Assembly: GCA_019420305.1 (NCBI GenBank)
Contig: JAHZHL010000008.1
Span: 1 to 64,000, forward strand
Direction: 5' to 3'
From: Bacillota bacterium
Lineage (GTDB): Bacteria; Bacillota; Clostridia; Peptostreptococcales; Anaerovoracaceae
DNA length: 64,000 nt
Shown: piece after piece, positions 60,891 through 64,000 of the stretch
How positions within the stretch are numbered: position 1 is the first letter of the stretch
Layout of the letters: the number at the start of each line of letters is the position of its first letter
The notes under the pieces: model-generated
What the model saw: the letters and a program-made list of their open reading frames with translations, nothing else
What the model was told of the DNA's origin: nothing
Databases searched by the model: none
Translations under genes and position numbers: made by a program

Positions 60891-61946
60891 ATGGAACACA
60901 TTACAGATCAGATTACGGCAGCACCCTATACATCGAAGGCATTCCGCCTTTATTTCGGAAATATGAGACTGGCGGCCGCGGATATTGAAACAACCGGATT
61001 AAGTCCTGCCAACAGCCGATTTGTCTTGGGCGGGCTTCTTACCGCCTCTCCCGCAGCGGAAACAGACTCCCGAAAGGATCGCGCGACATTTCAGGTGCAT
61101 CAGTTTTTTTCTGAATCTCCAGCGCAGGAGCAGGAGACGCTTTCCGCATACCTGTCGGTTCTGAAAAAAATGGACGTACTGCTCACCTACAATGGAAAGC
61201 GTTTTGATCTTCCCTTTCTGAAAGGTCGGGCAGGATCGTCGGCAGAGCATCTTCCTTTTAATCTGGATCTTTTTCTTCTGGTCAGACACTATTCTCCGAT
61301 AAAAAAATTTCTTCCAAACCTGAAGCAGAAGACCGTGGAGAATTATATGGGACTTTGGAGTTCCCGAAAAGACGAAATATCCGGAAAAGAAAGCGTGGAG
61401 CTTTATTACCGCTATCTGGCAGACCGCGATCCGTCTGTAAAAAAGACAATTCTGCTGCACAATTACGATGATATTGTCCAGCTTTACCGCCTGCTTGCGG
61501 TTCTGGAAAAAACGGATCTTCACAAAGCCATGTTTCATATGGGCTTTCCCGTTCACTCCGAAGCGCCTGGTATTTCCAATCTCTCTACGGAAAAAATAGT
61601 TCTGTCCGGAAATGAACTGACTGTGTCCGGACAGCAGGGAGCGGATGCGGTTTCCTTCCGCTGCTTTGAATGGAACGGAATTCCTTGTTTTTCCGACTTC
61701 AGCCGCATCAATCGGACATTTCGGGTGTCGCTGCCTCTTATCCGGCAGTCCGGTCTTGTTCTCGCGGATTTGAAAGCCCTGCGGATGGATCTGTCTGAAT
61801 TTCAAAAATATCCTTCCTGCCAGGAAGGATTTCTGATCCTGGAGCAGCAGGATAAAAAAAACTATCTGGAAATCAATCATTTTGTAAAAGTTTTTTTAGA
61901 AAGGATGTTAAACCAATGGATTACAAAAAAACAGCAGCCGAAATAA
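60891..61946 (+). CDS. YprB-like RNase H-fold 3'-5' exonuclease
   Basis: A 351-residue protein of the YprB family (PF13482-like DEDD exonuclease fold). Acidic motifs are AAADIETTGLSP near residue 28, LLTYNGKRFDLPFLKGR near 100 and LLHNYDDIVQLYRLL near 195. Bacillus YprB lies next to the helicase YprA; no helicase is adjacent here. The ATG at 60891 is 13 bases after GGGAG; a TTG at 60882 is an alternative. A TGGTATAAT box lies upstream. It overlaps proA by 31 bases. Confidence 0.85.
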   Translation: MEHITDQITAAPYTSKAFRLYFGNMRLAAADIETTGLSPANSRFVLGGLLTASPAAETDSRKDRATFQVHQFFSESPAQEQETLSAYLSVLKKMDVLLTYNGKRFDLPFLKGRAGSSAEHLPFNLDLFLLVRHYSPIKKFLPNLKQKTVENYMGLWSSRKDEISGKESVELYYRYLADRDPSVKKTILLHNYDDIVQLYRLLAVLEKTDLHKAMFHMGFPVHSEAPGISNLSTEKIVLSGNELTVSGQQGADAVSFRCFEWNGIPCFSDFSRINRTFRVSLPLIRQSGLVLADLKALRMDLSEFQKYPSCQEGFLILEQQDKKNYLEINHFVKVFLERMLNQWITKKQQPK

Positions 61947-63193
61947 AGGCGGACAGCTTTAAAATGGCCTCTCTGCCGCGAGAAACTCGCGATCGCGCCC
62001 TGCAGGCCATGATTGATGAACTTACCGCCCATAAATCGGAAATCTTCGCCGCGAACGCGGAAGACTTAAAGCAGGCGGCTTCTGAAAATCTGCCGCTTCC
62101 GATCCGGAACCGCCTGAAATTTGATGAGCATAAACTGTCTGACTGCGTCAGCGGCATGCGGGATCTGATCGCGATGGAAGATCCGCTTTTCAAAGAACTT
62201 TTGAAACGGCAGCTGGATGAAAACCTGACCCTGATCAAAACCACGTGCCCCATCGGCGTCATCGGCGTCATTTTTGAATCCCGTCCCGACGCGCTGGTTC
62301 AGATCACGTCACTGTGCGTCAAAAGCGGCAACTGCGCGATTTTAAAAGGAGGCAGCGAGGCCGCCCGTACAAACCGGGTTCTCTTTGATCTTCTTTACCA
62401 TGCCGGTCTCCGCGCCGGTCTTCCCCGCGGATTTGCCGCTCTTATTGAAGATCGCGCCGGCATTGATGAGCTGCTGAAATGCCACGAATCCGTCGATCTC
62501 ATTATCCCAAGGGGTTCCAACCAGTTTGTACAGTACATTATGGCAAATTCTAAAATTCCGGTAATGGGGCATGCGGACGGAATCTGCCACGTATATGTAG
62601 ATAAAGACGCGGATCTGAAAAAGGCAGTTCCGGTTGTAATTGATTCCAAAACCCAGTACTCCGCTGCCTGCAACGCCGCGGAGACCCTGCTCGTGCATCG
62701 TGAAATCGCCGACAGCTTCCTTCCTGCCCTTTCTCACGCCGCAGGATCTTCTATTGAGTTTCGCGGCGACTCCGCTTCACAGGCACTATTTGCGTGTATT
62801 CCCGCGGAAGAATCGGACTTTAAAACAGAATACCTGGATACGATCCTGTCTGTAAAAATTGTCGATTCTGTGGAAGAAGCCATCTCCCATATCAATCATT
62901 ACGGTTCTCACCATACAGACTGCATTCTTACAGAAAATCCGCGGACTGCGGAAGAATTCATGGCAAATGTCGATTCTGCCGGCGTGTATCAGAACTGTTC
63001 CACCCGGTTTGCCGATGGATTCCGCTATGGCTTCGGCGCGGAAGTGGGCATCAGCACCGGCAAGCTTCATGCCCGGGGTCCGGTGGGACTGGACGGACTT
63101 GTAACCTATAAATATAAGCTGTTCGGCAACGGGCAGATTGTCGCGGATTACGCTTCCGGGGCGCGCAGCTTTCACTTTCAGGACATTAAATAA
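61916..63193 (+). CDS. proA: Glutamate-5-semialdehyde dehydrogenase
   Basis: Reduces gamma-glutamyl phosphate to glutamate semialdehyde in proline synthesis. The 425-residue protein has PIGVIGVIFESRPDALVQI, LKGGSEAARTN, LIIPRGSNQFVQYIMANSKIPVMGHADGICHVYVD, the catalytic Cys in YSAACNAAETLLVH and the C-terminal HARGPVGLDGLVTYKY. The start overlaps the YprB-like gene by 31 bases, so translation is coupled. proB and proC lie on the opposite strand nearby. Confidence 0.96.
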   Translation: MDYKKTAAEIKADSFKMASLPRETRDRALQAMIDELTAHKSEIFAANAEDLKQAASENLPLPIRNRLKFDEHKLSDCVSGMRDLIAMEDPLFKELLKRQLDENLTLIKTTCPIGVIGVIFESRPDALVQITSLCVKSGNCAILKGGSEAARTNRVLFDLLYHAGLRAGLPRGFAALIEDRAGIDELLKCHESVDLIIPRGSNQFVQYIMANSKIPVMGHADGICHVYVDKDADLKKAVPVVIDSKTQYSAACNAAETLLVHREIADSFLPALSHAAGSSIEFRGDSASQALFACIPAEESDFKTEYLDTILSVKIVDSVEEAISHINHYGSHHTDCILTENPRTAEEFMANVDSAGVYQNCSTRFADGFRYGFGAEVGISTGKLHARGPVGLDGLVTYKYKLFGNGQIVADYASGARSFHFQDIK

Positions 63194-63207
63194 CAAAGGG
63201 GACTATC

Positions 63208-64000
63208 ATGAGCTGGATTAAACGAGTTTTCTATGGCGCGCTGATCGGAGTCGCTTCTATCGCGCCCGGCATTTCAGGAGGGACGATCGCCATTGCGCTG
63301 GGATTTTATGAGAGCCTGATTAATGCGGTAGCAAATCTACTGAAACAATTTAAAAAGAATTTCCTATATCTCTTCCCTTACGGGATCGGCGCTCTGGTCA
63401 GCATGGCAGCCTTGTCTGTCGTGATTAATTTCTTTTTCATCCGGTTTCCTCTGCCCACCAGTACGCTGTTCATCGGCTTTATTTTAGGAACGCTTCCCTT
63501 TATCCGCGGGAAATTCCGCGGCAGCCTGCAGGGTGGAGAACGCAGAGCTTCCCATATCATCACAATGGCGGTGTTCTTTTTCATTGTACTGATTCCGATC
63601 TTTTTCAAGGGAAGCATCGGCGAAGTCAATCTTTCCGGAGATGCCGCTTCCGTAATCAGCCTGGTAGGTGTCGGTGTAATCGCAGCGGCTACACTGGTCA
63701 TTCCCGGGCTGTCCGGAACCATGATCCTTACTGCCATCGGATATTACAAACCCCTGCTGCTGATTGCGAGCACGTTCGTAACTGCGCTTTTGAGTCTGGA
63801 TATCCGAACTGCCCTGGAGCAGCTGATTTTCATCGTGCCCCTTGGTATCGGAGTTGTCGCGGGTGCTTTTTTTCTGGCAAAACTGGTAAGCTTCCTGTTC
63901 CGTGTCATTCCGTCTTATGTGTACGCCGCAATTACCGGATTGATTCTGGCAACTCCCGTTGTCATGCTCGCGGACATCCGCCTTTCCCACATCTCGGTGC
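63208..64000 (+). CDS. DUF368 membrane protein, polyprenyl-phosphate translocase family, partial
   Basis: Starts at an ATG with AAAGGGG upstream, 14 bases after proA, and runs off the window end (264 codons present). The sequence MSWIKRVFYGALIGVASIAPGISGGTIAIALG is the DUF368 signature, repeated as VIAAATLVIPGLSGTMILTAIGYY in the second half. Several membrane helices are visible. DUF368 proteins were recently shown to recycle undecaprenyl phosphate across the membrane. It is in the same direction as proA but probably unrelated in function. Confidence 0.9.
   Translation, partial: MSWIKRVFYGALIGVASIAPGISGGTIAIALGFYESLINAVANLLKQFKKNFLYLFPYGIGALVSMAALSVVINFFFIRFPLPTSTLFIGFILGTLPFIRGKFRGSLQGGERRASHIITMAVFFFIVLIPIFFKGSIGEVNLSGDAASVISLVGVGVIAAATLVIPGLSGTMILTAIGYYKPLLLIASTFVTALLSLDIRTALEQLIFIVPLGIGVVAGAFFLAKLVSFLFRVIPSYVYAAITGLILATPVVMLADIRLSHISV

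Overview
This window looks like chromosomal DNA of a spore-forming, low-to-mid GC anaerobic Firmicute (class Clostridia). The evidence is CodY, HslVU, the sporulation genes yunB, spoIIM and spoVS, a clostridial-type glycolytic block next to rpoN, a K+-dependent membrane pyrophosphatase, formate-tetrahydrofolate ligase under a ZTP riboswitch, and strong AGGAGG ribosome binding sites. The family may be close to Anaerovoracaceae/Peptostreptococcales, but that is only an impression. I see no prophage, insertion sequence, CRISPR array or rRNA operon.

Layout. 0-12.6 kb, all on the minus strand: two tRNA genes (Asn and a partial Val), yigZ, hflX, yunB, codY, hslU, hslV, topA, dprA, comM, yraN, a HAD phosphatase and a metallo-beta-lactamase-fold hydrolase. 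This resembles the Bacillus dprA-topA-codV-clpQY-codY region without trmFO and xerC. 12.8-17.7 kb, plus strand: a potassium uptake operon, trkA with two tandem divergent trkH genes, then a CBS-domain protein. 17.7-24.6 kb: rnr, a small repeat lipoprotein, a heptad-repeat secreted protein coupled to an MMPL/RND exporter, and a divergent TetR regulator. 24.6-27.6 kb: hppA, secG and a small gene interrupted by a TGA. 27.7-31.8 kb: a sigma-54 module (GPH-type transporter, amidase-like hydrolase, enhancer-binding protein) with a recognisable -24/-12 promoter. 31.8-37.7 kb: rpoN-gap-pgk-tpi-eno, with no cggR or phosphoglycerate mutase in the block.

37.7-49.2 kb: trmL, hom, a SEC-C protein, nth, an NCS1 permease with dihydropyrimidinase (pyrimidine/hydantoin catabolism), a four-gene minus-strand cluster (DUF5685, DnaJ-like, small membrane protein, GGDEF) and fhs with its riboswitch. 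49.2-52.8 kb: two surface-protein genes that both lack their 5' ends and meet head to head, then a DltD/AlgX-like SGNH protein. 52.8-64 kb: rnhB-rbgA-rplS, an NlpC/P60 endopeptidase, a Xer-type recombinase, spoIIM, a Nudix hydrolase, proC-proB, spoVS, a candidate small RNA, yprB-like nuclease, proA and a partial DUF368 gene.

The most interesting points are the sigma-54 module with its dyad, the candidate short transcript near 60.74 kb, the codY-yunB hairpin that masks the yunB ribosome binding site, the head-to-head gene junction near 51.09 kb, the small gene split by TGA, the Xer recombinase with Asn in place of a catalytic His, and the DUF5685/DnaJ/GGDEF cluster. Gene functions come from recognised family motifs. 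Promoters, terminators and operators were read by eye.
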